A program made the position numbers and the translations under genes. This document shows, piece by piece, positions 25,664 to 33,809 of a stretch of 64,000 bases of DNA (within the stretch, counting starts at the first letter, position 1; every line of letters starts with the position of its first letter). This DNA comes from Deltaproteobacteria bacterium (lineage in GTDB: Bacteria; Myxococcota_A; Polyangia; Nannocystales; Nannocystaceae). Where the stretch lies: assembly GCA_016709225.1 (NCBI GenBank), contig JADJEE010000012.1, positions 1,054,001 through 1,118,000 on the forward strand, written 5' to 3'. The notes beneath the pieces were generated by a model, which ran no database searches, was not told the origin of the DNA, and saw nothing but the letters and a program-made list of their open reading frames with translations.

Positions 25664-27071
25664 CGCGCAGCTGCCAGGCCCGAAATGCTGCCGCGAGCTC
25701 AGTCGGCGTTGCCTTCGGATGTCGCGCAAGCAGTCTTGCGCGCTCGAGTTCGTACGCCACGCCCATCTGCTGGATCGCTTGCGCGAGCTTGCGCGCCGGC
25801 GGCGTTCGCCGAGCGGCGGCGATTGCATCGTTCGCGGACTCGTCGACCGGCGCTCCGGAGACCCACGGCGTGGGACGCCCCGGCATCCAGCCCAGTAGAT
25901 CCAGCACCGCGTGTCGCCGACCACACGCCGCACACTCGGCCGGTAGCGCGTTGCGGAATCGCGAGGGCAGGCCACACCACTTCGGACCCGGGACCACGGT
26001 GATCGCCTCGGCGGTTCGCGACGCGCTCGCGACCGCGGCCTCCTCACGGAGCAGCACCGCGCCCACGTCGGGGAGCTCCCCGAGGGGGCGGAGGCCCTCG
26101 ACGACGCCCGGCGGCCAGGACATCGGCCAGCGCCGTTCGAGGATCACCAGGCGCCCGCCGCCGCCGCCGGCGAGCTGCTGCGATGCTGCGCGGATCGAGC
26201 GAAGCACACGCTTCACGTACAACCCCGTCGTGGGCTGGAGGGACGTGGACTCCACCTCCAGCGCTGCATCGCTCGCGCGCGATCCGAGCACTGAGACGTG
26301 GAGGTGAGCGTCGAGCCGATAGTCTCCCGGCAGCGGCCGCTGGGCCAGCAGCTCGCCTACGGCGGTCCCGGCATCGCGGCCCATCGCGCGCGCGTCCTCC
26401 ACTGCGGGCGGCTTCGCCTGCGCGCAGGCTTCGAGTCGCTCGATCGGCGGACGTATCTGAACGCGCGCCCCAATCTGGACACCGAGGCGCCGTTGCGTCT
26501 CCTGCACGGCCGTATCGAATGCTTCCCAGAAAGAGCCGTCGACGCGCGCGAAGGCGGTGTCCTGCTCGCCGTCGTTGAGCTGCTTCACTTCGCACCCGAC
26601 GAACTCGTCGACGAAGCGCGCGTTGAAGTCCGGCCGCGGTTCCTGCGTTCGATCCACCCATGTGATGTCGCCGCCAAGCGACATGATCAGCGCGGCCGCT
26701 CGGAGTTCGGCCGCTGCGGCATCGAAGCGATCGCGTGACGCCGCGGGATTGGTGGCGTCACCGCGCAGCTCGGCTGCGAATCGCCGGGGCTCTGGTACGA
26801 GACTCAGGCACCAACCGAGGTGGAGCAACATGCCCACGCCCCCACCGATTGCGTACCAGTACTCGAAGGGGTGTGGCTGGCGTCGCCCATCGGGAAGCTC
26901 CGATGCCCACCTGGCGGTGAACACGGAACGCAGCGCGTTGGTCGACGTCGCGGCGACAGCTGCGTCGGCCATGTAGCCGGCCGCGCTGAGCCAGCTCGAC
27001 GCAAGGTGCCAGCCGCCATCGGACGGCAACAGCCGTCGAGACACCTCGGGGAACGTCGAGACGAGCGGCAT
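25656..27071 (-). CDS. unknown protein with PD-(D/E)XK nuclease-like motif
   Basis: I do not recognise this 471-residue protein as a named family. After a helical N-terminus (residues 1-115) a segment reads ELRAAALIMSLGGDITWVD, then RPDFNARFVDEFVGCEVKQL, which gives P147-D148 and E161-V-K163 with strands between: the spacing of the PD-(D/E)XK nuclease core, with Glu122 as a possible helix residue. Later it has ERRWPMSWPPGVVEGL and a CAACGRRH knuckle-like motif near the end. It overlaps the nucleotidyltransferase gene by eight bases and is translated first. The pair may be a toxin-antitoxin or defence cassette; this is an inference from motifs and linkage only. Confidence 0.55.
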   Translation of the reverse strand: MPLVSTFPEVSRRLLPSDGGWHLASSWLSAAGYMADAAVAATSTNALRSVFTARWASELPDGRRQPHPFEYWYAIGGGVGMLLHLGWCLSLVPEPRRFAAELRGDATNPAASRDRFDAAAAELRAAALIMSLGGDITWVDRTQEPRPDFNARFVDEFVGCEVKQLNDGEQDTAFARVDGSFWEAFDTAVQETQRRLGVQIGARVQIRPPIERLEACAQAKPPAVEDARAMGRDAGTAVGELLAQRPLPGDYRLDAHLHVSVLGSRASDAALEVESTSLQPTTGLYVKRVLRSIRAASQQLAGGGGGRLVILERRWPMSWPPGVVEGLRPLGELPDVGAVLLREEAAVASASRTAEAITVVPGPKWCGLPSRFRNALPAECAACGRRHAVLDLLGWMPGRPTPWVSGAPVDESANDAIAAARRTPPARKLAQAIQQMGVAYELERARLLARHPKATPTELAAAFRAWQLRDV

Positions 27072-27130
27072 CGTCGCAACCGAAGTTTAGCATGACGGAT
27101 CGCTGGCAACGCTCGCCCCGCCCGCCGCGA

Positions 27131-27907
27131 TCACCCGCAGCTCGACCCGCCGCGATCGAGGCTGGGGCCGAGCTGCGCCTCCCACCATGCGGTCCAGCGC
27201 GTGCGCAGGGCCTCGAAGGCGGCGTCGTCGAGGCCGTAGGTGGTGAGGATCGCCTGGCTGCCGCCGTGCGGCCAGCGATCGTTGGCGGGGCGATCGAGGA
27301 TCACCAGCAGGCCGTCGCCCCAGCCCTGCACGGTGACGCCGAGCTGATGGTTGCCGCGGTGCCACAGCGTGCCGGTGAGGGTCTCGTCGCCGACGACGAC
27401 CGGCGCGTACGCGTCGCCCGGCCGCAGCGAGCGCTGCACGAGCCCGAGCGCAGCGGCGGCCAGCGCCCCGCCTTCGCGCTGCGGTGAGCCGGCGAGGTAG
27501 AGCGTGCGTCGCTGGGCGCCGCGGTGGCGATCGAACGCGAACGCGAGCTGCTGTGCGAAGGCGATCCAGCCCTGGGTCATGTCCTCGAAGACGTCGTCCC
27601 AGTCGCTGTCGGCGGTCGGTGCGGGCCGGACCACGCGCACGACACAGGTGCTGCCGTGGTCGATCACCTCGAAGCGATCGCCGAGGCCGAAGCGCAGCAC
27701 TCGCGCGGCGTCGTCGGCCTGGGCGTGCTCGAGGAAGATGTAGTCGATCTCCTCGCCCAGCGAGTCGGTCTCCCAGCCGAACCAGTCGCGGATCTTCGCG
27801 GGCTCACGGAGCGCGCGCCACACCTCTGCCGCAGGCGCGCTGACGGTGACCTCGACCAACGGGCGATCGAAGCTGGGTGGCGTGGGTGAATCGTCGGTCG
27901 TGCTCAT
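27131..27907 (-). CDS. AHSA1/SRPBCC-domain protein
   Basis: This protein (258 residues) starts with the classic AHSA1 pattern: RPLVEVTVSAPAAEVWRALREPAKIRDWFGWE, then strands and the final helix TQGWIAFAQQLAFAFDRHRG. The second half (about residues 145-255) is a further domain that could be another helix-grip fold. Such proteins are often encoded with an ArsR-type regulator, as here. The start is uncertain: ATG 27907 is nine bases after the regulator's stop, while GTG 27919 would overlap it by four bases. The ligand is unknown. Confidence 0.78.
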   Translation of the reverse strand: MSTTDDSPTPPSFDRPLVEVTVSAPAAEVWRALREPAKIRDWFGWETDSLGEEIDYIFLEHAQADDAARVLRFGLGDRFEVIDHGSTCVVRVVRPAPTADSDWDDVFEDMTQGWIAFAQQLAFAFDRHRGAQRRTLYLAGSPQREGGALAAAALGLVQRSLRPGDAYAPVVVGDETLTGTLWHRGNHQLGVTVQGWGDGLLVILDRPANDRWPHGGSQAILTTYGLDDAAFEALRTRWTAWWEAQLGPSLDRGGSSCG

Positions 27908-27915
27908 GCTGGCTC

Positions 27916-28527
27916 TCACTGCGTGGGGGTTGTGGGCTTGTTGGCCACGGCGGGATGCGCCGCCGCGAGCAGGCGATAGCGACGCGCGCCCCGGCGCGGG
28001 GCGAACGAGCGGGCGATCTCCGCCACCGCCTCGGTGAGGGCGGCGGTGAAGCGATCGAAGTCGGCGGGCGAGCTGAAGCCGAGGTCGGCCTCGAGCGTGA
28101 GCGTGAGCAGACGCTTGCCCTCGTCGTCGGCGGCCTTGCGCATGCGTGCGACCTCCCGCACCACCTCCGCCGCGGTACGCACCAGATGATCCGATGCGAA
28201 GCGATCCTGCGCGTCGACCTCGGCCGGACGCGGCGCGCCGACCAGCGACGGGTCGAGCACGAACGCATCGGCGCAGGCCACCACGATGCGCTCGACGCAG
28301 CCGCGACGCTGCCGCTCCTCGACCAGGCGCACCAGGCCCGCGGCCTCGAGCGCGCGCACGTGATAGGCGAGCTTCTGCCGCGGCATGTCCAGCGTCGCCG
28401 CCAGCGAGGCCGCCGAGCCAGGCGTGCGCAGGGCCTCGAGCAGACGCCCGCGGATCGGCGTCAACGCGGCGCGGGCCTGCCGGCTGTCGCTGACCAGGGC
28501 GATCGCGGCGTCACTCACGATCGGCAT
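27916..28527 (-). CDS. ArsR-type helix-turn-helix regulator
   Basis: This 203-residue regulator has a winged helix-turn-helix near the N-terminus: TPIRGRLLEALRTPGSAASL, LAATLDMPRQKLAYHVRALE and AAGLVRLVEERQRRGC, typical of ArsR-like repressors that pair with SRPBCC proteins. The C-terminal half is helical with no metal-binding Cys pair, so it is not a simple metal sensor. It is transcribed with the AHSA1 gene and divergent from the flavodoxin-like gene, which it may also control from the shared 158-base intergenic region. The start is ATG 28527. Confidence 0.85.
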   Translation of the reverse strand: MPIVSDAAIALVSDSRQARAALTPIRGRLLEALRTPGSAASLAATLDMPRQKLAYHVRALEAAGLVRLVEERQRRGCVERIVVACADAFVLDPSLVGAPRPAEVDAQDRFASDHLVRTAAEVVREVARMRKAADDEGKRLLTLTLEADLGFSSPADFDRFTAALTEAVAEIARSFAPRRGARRYRLLAAAHPAVANKPTTPTQ

Positions 28528-28529
28528 CC

Positions 28530-28560
28530 TGGATTGGAAAACTTTTATTGTCAAACGCAA
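28530..28560 (-). promoter_or_regulatory. AT-rich putative promoter/operator region upstream of ArsR-type gene
   Basis: This is an unusually AT-rich patch in a very GC-rich window. On the minus strand it holds TTGACA (28554-28549), a perfect -35 match, followed by ATAAAAGTTTTCCAATC. No good -10 lies at the normal spacing before the ATG at 28527, so the start point is unclear. It lies where an ArsR-type autorepressor would bind. Confidence 0.35.
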
Positions 28561-28685
28561 TCGATCGTTGCCCGAGCGTCCTCGACCGAGCGTCCGCGCG
28601 TTGGCGCGCGGGCCAGCGCGGCCTCACCCGTGCGAGGCGCAGCGATTGCCGCGCTGCCCCGCGCTCCGGCGACCTACGCTCGGGC

Positions 28686-30026
28686 GTGTCCGCCGACGCA
28701 CTCGTCCCCGCCGAAACCGTAGCCCTGCTCGATGGCACCGGACAGCCACGCCTCACCGAAGCCGTGCTGGCCGCGGTCGCCGAGCTCGGCCTGAGCGGGC
28801 CACGGCACGATCTGACTGCCGAGGTGTTCGCGCCCTGTCAGGGCTGCTTCGAGTGTTGGACCGATCATCCCGGCACCTGCAAGGCCAACGACGCCGCCAA
28901 CGGCGTGATGCGCGACGTCATCGGTGCCGAGCTCGTGCTGTGGACCACGCGCATCCGTTTCGGCTGTTGGGGTCCGACGGCGAAGGCAGCACTCGACAAG
29001 AGCATCGGCCTGCTCTCGCCATTCTTCGCCACGGTGGAGCGCGAGACCCACCACCGTCGGCGCTACGATCGATATCCGCGCTGGGGTGTCGTCGCGGTGG
29101 TGCCACCGGGTACCGGTGACGACGAACGCCAGCTGTTCCGACGGCTGGTGGCACGCAACGCCATCAACGTGCACAGCGACCGGCACGCGGTCGTGTTCGT
29201 CGAGGAGAACGCGAGTGTCGAAGAGATCCGCACGAGCGTGCGCGACGCCCTGGTGCAGCTGCGCGCAGGAGCGCCGCTGCCGTTCGCGGCCCAGGCCGCG
29301 TTCGCGCCGCGGGATCCCGCCAGCGGCGTGCCGCTCGACCCTGCGCGAGCTCGCCACGCGGTGCTGTGGGTCGGCAGCGCGAAGGCCCACGGCACCAGCT
29401 CCTCGGAGTCACTGGGTCGAGCGATGATCGAGCGACTCGCGGCGCGGGGCTGGACCACCGAGGTCGCCCATGTCGCGAAGCTGGTGCGGCTGCGACGCTC
29501 GCAATCCTCCGAGCTGGTCGAGACGCTCGCACGCGCCGATCTGATCGTGCTCGCCAGTCCGGTGTATGTCGACTCGCTGCCGGCGTTGGTGCTCGCGGGC
29601 TTGGCTCGCCTCGCCGACGCGCCGCTCGGTTCACGACCACCTGCGCTGTTGCCGATCGTGCAGTGTGGCTTCCCCGAGCTGGCGCACACCGTGCTCGCGC
29701 TCGAGGTGTTGGCCACTGCCGCGCGGCGCATCGGGTTGCCGTGGGCGGGTCACCTCGCCTTGGGCGGCGGCGGCGTGATCGGTGGTCGCCCACTGGATAC
29801 GCTCGGCGGGCGCGTGTCCCACCAGACCGCGGCGCTCGACGCCGCCGCCGACGAGCTCGACGCGGGTGCTCCCGTGTCGCCGGCGACCAGCGCACGGTTT
29901 GCCAGGACGTTCATCGGCGCGGGCCTCTACCGCGTGCTGGGCGACCTCGGCTGGATCGGCATCGCGATCCGGCATGGCTCGCTGACGAAGCTGTGGCAGC
30001 GGCCGTTCGACGACGCGGCGGGATGA
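28686..30026 (+). CDS. tandem flavodoxin-like (NADPH-dependent FMN reductase) protein
   Basis: This 446-residue soluble protein (GTG start at 28686, MSADALVPAETVALLDGTG) has two flavodoxin-type folds. The first contains FAPCQGCFECWTDHPGTCK, a Cys motif of the iron-sulfur flavoprotein/NAD(P)H-dependent FMN reductase group, plus LWTTRIRFGCWGPTAKAALD. The second begins AVLWVGSAKAHGTSSSESLG, an FMN phosphate loop, and continues with ADLIVLASPVYVDSLPALV. It likely binds FMN and may carry an Fe-S cluster. The substrate is unknown. It is divergent from the ArsR-type gene and may be under its control. Confidence 0.75.
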   Translation: MSADALVPAETVALLDGTGQPRLTEAVLAAVAELGLSGPRHDLTAEVFAPCQGCFECWTDHPGTCKANDAANGVMRDVIGAELVLWTTRIRFGCWGPTAKAALDKSIGLLSPFFATVERETHHRRRYDRYPRWGVVAVVPPGTGDDERQLFRRLVARNAINVHSDRHAVVFVEENASVEEIRTSVRDALVQLRAGAPLPFAAQAAFAPRDPASGVPLDPARARHAVLWVGSAKAHGTSSSESLGRAMIERLAARGWTTEVAHVAKLVRLRRSQSSELVETLARADLIVLASPVYVDSLPALVLAGLARLADAPLGSRPPALLPIVQCGFPELAHTVLALEVLATAARRIGLPWAGHLALGGGGVIGGRPLDTLGGRVSHQTAALDAAADELDAGAPVSPATSARFARTFIGAGLYRVLGDLGWIGIAIRHGSLTKLWQRPFDDAAG

Positions 30027-30137
30027 ACCCTCGGGCGCGCCCGGCACGCCCTCGCCCACGCCTCGAGCGGCGCCCGGACCCGACACGCGTCGAGGTTCGA
30101 GCGATGGCCGTGATCACGACGCCCGCTCGCGGGACCA

Positions 30138-30914
30138 ATGGCTGTCATGACCGAGTTCGACCTCTTCGGACACGACGGCAGCATCCTGCGACTGGCCGAC
30201 CGCTGCAGCGCCGCGACCGACGCACTCGACCCTGCCGACGCCAGGGCCCGCATCGACGAGCTCGACCGCGGCCAGCTGGTGGCGTTGTGGTTCCAGCACG
30301 GCTGGGGCTGGGGCGAGCCGCCGCCGACCGGCCAGCTGCGAGCGTGGTGCGCGAACCTGCTCGAGCACGGCTGGTCGGTGCAACGGATCGCGGGCTCGAT
30401 CAGCATCACCGCACCGTGCGAGGTCGAGCGCGCCGCGCCGTTCCTGCATGAGCTCACCGACGTCGTGCCACCGCGCACGCGCGAGGTGACGTTGCACCTG
30501 TTCGATCGTCGGGGGCGTCGGCTGCATGGCGCGGCGTACGAGGCCGAGTTCGACGGCGGCCACATGAGCGGCGTCAGCGACGACGGTGCCGTGGTCCTCA
30601 CCGTGCCTGCGGCGACGCGGCTGGTCGCGCTGCGTTGGGGTCGCCCCGACGGCGACCGGCCCGAGGGCGTGTCACCCCTCGAGTTCAGCTCGCGGGTCTA
30701 CGTCGAGCTCGAGGCCAGCGGTAACACCGACGAAGCCCTACGCCGCAAGCTCCACAACCTCGGACGCGGCCATCGACGGCTCGATGTCGCGGTCGCGTCG
30801 TTCCAGGCCTGCAGCGGAGCACGGATCACCGGCCGCAGCGAGGACGCGTCGCCGTTCGTCGAGGCCCGCCACGGCAGCGCCGAGCCGTTGACGCCGGAGG
30901 ACCGCGCATCGTGA
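30138..30914 (+). CDS. putative effector-accessory protein, Ig-like plus peptidoglycan-binding-like module
   Basis: This 258-residue protein lacks a signal peptide. The middle (about residues 115-175) reads like a small beta-sandwich: TLHLFDRRGRRLHGAAYEAE, DGGHMSGVSDDGAVVL. The next part, ALRRKLHNLGRGHRRLDVAVASFQA, resembles a degenerate peptidoglycan-binding type-1 helix bundle. This pairing is known from proteins encoded beside VgrG and phospholipase effectors of type VI secretion systems. It overlaps the next gene by four bases (GTGA). A start at ATG 30147 is also possible. The assignment is tentative. Confidence 0.5.
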   Translation: MAVMTEFDLFGHDGSILRLADRCSAATDALDPADARARIDELDRGQLVALWFQHGWGWGEPPPTGQLRAWCANLLEHGWSVQRIAGSISITAPCEVERAAPFLHELTDVVPPRTREVTLHLFDRRGRRLHGAAYEAEFDGGHMSGVSDDGAVVLTVPAATRLVALRWGRPDGDRPEGVSPLEFSSRVYVELEASGNTDEALRRKLHNLGRGHRRLDVAVASFQACSGARITGRSEDASPFVEARHGSAEPLTPEDRAS

Positions 30915-31459
30915 CCGATCCGATCCCCGCGGTGCCGCCGACCTTCCTCCTGCGAATGCGCCTGCAGACCGCCCGCGGTGCGACCGATCCCTTCGTGCGA
31001 CGATCGGCACGGATCGACTGGGGCACCCGGCGACACATCGCCGAGACCAACGACGACGGCGATCTGTGCCAGCGGGTCGACGGCCGGCTCGAAGAGGGCG
31101 TACCGGTCGATGCCACCTACGACACCGGCACGCTCTACCTGGGCAACACCGGCGACGACGGCTTCGTGGCGAAGATCGCGGTGCCGCTGCGGCGCAACGA
31201 CCTCCCCGAGCCGTCGGCGACGCCCGACGACGCGGCCGCGCACGAACTCAGCTGGCGACTCGCCAACCTCGGCTGGTGCACCGACGACCTCTTCGATGCG
31301 CTCACGCGGTTCCTCTTCGCGCACGACATGACGCATCACGGTGAGGACCGCCATCGCTTCGGCGACTGGACCTCCGCCGGCGACGTGCTGTGCGACGCCG
31401 AGCTGCGCGATCGACTGCTGACCCACGTGGCCGCGCTGCACGACGGATCCGACGCATGA
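30911..31459 (+). CDS. second putative effector-accessory protein of the same cassette
   Basis: This 182-residue protein starts at GTG 30911, overlapping the previous gene, and ends in an ATGA overlap with the phospholipase D gene. It shows the same order as its neighbour: a beta-rich first part (YDTGTLYLGNTGDDGFVAKI), then a helical segment AAHELSWRLANLGWCTDDLF like a degenerate peptidoglycan-binding domain. There is no signal peptide or catalytic motif. It could load, target or neutralise the phospholipase; none of these can be decided from sequence. Confidence 0.5.
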   Translation: MTDPIPAVPPTFLLRMRLQTARGATDPFVRRSARIDWGTRRHIAETNDDGDLCQRVDGRLEEGVPVDATYDTGTLYLGNTGDDGFVAKIAVPLRRNDLPEPSATPDDAAAHELSWRLANLGWCTDDLFDALTRFLFAHDMTHHGEDRHRFGDWTSAGDVLCDAELRDRLLTHVAALHDGSDA

Positions 31460-33093
31460 GCCTGGTCGATCGAAGCCCGAGCGCTCCACAGCTCGCGCCC
31501 GAGCTCTACGGCTCGCGACGCAGCGACGCCCACGCCACCCGCGTCCACGCCGCCCACGTCCGCGATGGCGTGCGCAGCACCTTCGTCGTGCCGGGTGACT
31601 GGCCCGAGGACACCCATCAGTGGCATGCCGACGGCATGAGCACCTACTCGACCAAGGACGACAACGCGGTCGAGTTCTACACCGATGGCGCCTCGACCTA
31701 CGCGGCGATGGTCGAAGCGCTCGGCACCGCCACCGGCGCCGGACACTTCGTGCTCCTGGTCGGCTGGACCTGCTACGACGACTTTCCGCTGACGTCGGCG
31801 AGCGACGATCGTGCGGGCGCACTGGCGGGGCAGAGCCTGCGCGAGATCCTGATCTCCCGTGCGACCGAAGGCGTGGTCGTCCGCGTGTTGCTGTGGAACA
31901 ACTGGTTCACGACCGGCCCGGCGCGTGTGCCGGGCTCCGACAGCACCGCTGGCTCGGTGATGCCGGCGATGCGCGCGACGTGGATGGCGCTCGACCGCGC
32001 GGCCGGTGACCTGCGCTGCGCCATCGACGACGGCACGCGCCTGCGTGGCTCGCATCACCAGAAGCTACTCATCGTCGCCGGCGCGGAGGGGCTGATCGCC
32101 TTCTACGGCGGTGTGGACGTGAACCCCGACCGCGTGGGCTCGGGCCGCATGCACGACGTGCACGCCCGGGTGAGAGGACGGGCCGCCGAAGACCTGCTCG
32201 CGCTCGCGAAGCTGCGCTGGGCCCACCGTGTCGACCCCGACGGGCCCGACGTGTTCGGCGAGGTGGCGGATCTCGTGCACGGCGCGCCCACGCCGATCGA
32301 GGACCTGCGTGCGACCGCCGAGGACGCCGGGACGACGCGGGTGAAGATCGTGCAGACCGTGGGCAATCCTGCGATCGCTCGGCTGTCCTCGGAGTACACC
32401 GATCTGTGGCCTTCGATCGCGCACGCGCTCCGGCGCGCGCGTCACTTCGTGTACCTCGAGGACCAGTACTTCTGGAGCCTCGATGCCGCGCGCGAGCTCG
32501 CCGACGCGCTCGAGCACATCGCGCATCTGACGATCCTGCTCCCCCACGGCGAAGCCGCCTCGTCGCACGCGGCCGAGACGTGGGCGGAGCAGGCCACGAC
32601 CGACCTCGTCAGCGCCGCCGATCTGCGCCACGCCGCGCTCTCCGCCCTCTTCCGCGAGGCCGGCGGACATCGCCACAAGATCGGCGTGTACCAGCGCAAC
32701 GTCGCGCCGGAGTACATCCACGCCAAGACCTGGATCATCGACGACGAGCTCGCGATCGTCGGCTCGGCCAACTGCAACCGCCGCGGCTACGGCCACGACA
32801 GCGAGGTCGCCGGGGTCTCGCTCGATCGCATCCATGCGCCATGGCACCGGCTGGAATTCACGGGTGCCCACGCGCTGCGCATGCGCCTGTGGCGGGCGCA
32901 CCTCGGCATCGAAGGCGCGCGACTGGTCGATGGCGTGGGCGCAGCGGCCTACTGGCGTGCGCCGCCACGCTCGGCCCAGATCGGTGACTACATGGTGCCC
33001 GAGGCCGACACCGAGGTGCCGATCGCGACGTGGGCCGCGCGGCACTCCGGCGCGCCCTTCCCCGACTCGGCGTTCATCGACCCAGCGGCGTGA
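31456..33093 (+). CDS. phospholipase D-like protein with two HKD-type motifs
   Basis: This 545-residue protein has no signal peptide. The first catalytic motif near residue 200 is HHQKLLIVAGAEG: the His and Lys are present but the Asp position is Ala. The second, near residue 421, is intact: IHAKTWIIDDELAIVGSANCNRRG. The domain LYLEDQ-like region is VYLEDQYFWSLDAARELA. The layout matches bacterial PLD-type lipases, including type VI effectors of the Tle5 group. It is translated with two accessory genes upstream (ATGA overlap). It probably cleaves phospholipids in a target membrane; the altered first motif may change its activity. Confidence 0.78.
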   Translation: MSLVDRSPSAPQLAPELYGSRRSDAHATRVHAAHVRDGVRSTFVVPGDWPEDTHQWHADGMSTYSTKDDNAVEFYTDGASTYAAMVEALGTATGAGHFVLLVGWTCYDDFPLTSASDDRAGALAGQSLREILISRATEGVVVRVLLWNNWFTTGPARVPGSDSTAGSVMPAMRATWMALDRAAGDLRCAIDDGTRLRGSHHQKLLIVAGAEGLIAFYGGVDVNPDRVGSGRMHDVHARVRGRAAEDLLALAKLRWAHRVDPDGPDVFGEVADLVHGAPTPIEDLRATAEDAGTTRVKIVQTVGNPAIARLSSEYTDLWPSIAHALRRARHFVYLEDQYFWSLDAARELADALEHIAHLTILLPHGEAASSHAAETWAEQATTDLVSAADLRHAALSALFREAGGHRHKIGVYQRNVAPEYIHAKTWIIDDELAIVGSANCNRRGYGHDSEVAGVSLDRIHAPWHRLEFTGAHALRMRLWRAHLGIEGARLVDGVGAAAYWRAPPRSAQIGDYMVPEADTEVPIATWAARHSGAPFPDSAFIDPAA

Positions 33094-33108
33094 GCTTCGA
33101 AGCTGCGT

Positions 33109-33687
33109 TCAGCAGTCCTGCACCACCGCGACTTCGCCCTCGCAGTACCAGTTGTCGCCGTTCGCATCGCAGCACCCGCCGAGATCGAGTGCACCGCACG
33201 GTGCGCCCTCGACGAGCCCGACGGGGCAGTCGATGGGGACCTGCTGCGTCGGCTCGGCGCCGACGAAGCCGCACGCGTAGTAGGCGTTCAGATCATCCCA
33301 GCCGCAGGTCCCCGAGGCGCCGGAACTCGTCGAGCCGGCGGTGCCGTCGGCGCTCGTCGAGCCGGTACCCGTGCTGCCATCCGCCGAGCCACTCGCGCCA
33401 TCGGTCGCACTCGTGCCATCGGTCGCACTCGCCGACGCCGTTGCGGAGTCGGTCGCACTCGCCGACGCCGTTGCGGAGTCGGTCGCGCTCGCCGACGCCG
33501 TTGCGGAGTCGGTCGCGCTCGCCGATGCCGTCGCACTCTCGGTCGCGCTCGCCGACGCCGAAGCACTCTCGGTCGCGCTCGCCGACGCCGAAGCCGTGGA
33601 CGAATCGGCACCGGCATCGTCACCTCCGCAGGCGAGGCACGCGAACATTAGCGAGAGGGAGCAAGACGAACGGACGAGCCTCGACAT
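33109..33687 (-). CDS. lipoprotein with Ala/Ser/Thr repeat linker
   Basis: This is a 192-residue secreted lipoprotein: signal SLSLMFACLAC gives the lipidated Cys, then GGDDAG and a linker of about 80 residues made from repeats of SATASASATD. The C-terminal 60 residues hold six Cys (CGWDDLNAYYACGFVG, CPVGLVEGAPCGALDLGGCC) and end at QDC. No domain is recognised; the Cys pattern suggests a small disulfide-bonded module displayed at the surface on a stalk. It converges with the phospholipase D gene. Confidence 0.65.
   Translation of the reverse strand: MSRLVRSSCSLSLMFACLACGGDDAGADSSTASASASATESASASASATESATASASATDSATASASATDSATASASATDSATASASATDGTSATDGASGSADGSTGTGSTSADGTAGSTSSGASGTCGWDDLNAYYACGFVGAEPTQQVPIDCPVGLVEGAPCGALDLGGCCDANGDNWYCEGEVAVVQDC
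33421..33600. repeat. six tandem 30-bp repeats within the lipoprotein linker
   Basis: Units begin at 33421, 33451, 33481, 33511, 33541 and 33571 and start ggtcgcactcgccgacgccg with small variations. On the minus strand each encodes ten residues of the SATASASATD type. Near-identity of units suggests recent expansion and possible length variation between strains. Confidence 0.85.
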
Positions 33688-33809
33688 GTGCCCGCGTACG
33701 CTAGCAGGAGGCGCGGCGCGTGCCCGCGCACGTGGCCGTCAGCGGTCCGCGCAGTCATTGCAGCGCGGCCCCGCCCACGCCATCCGCGCCAGGGTGGACG
33801 GCAAGGACT

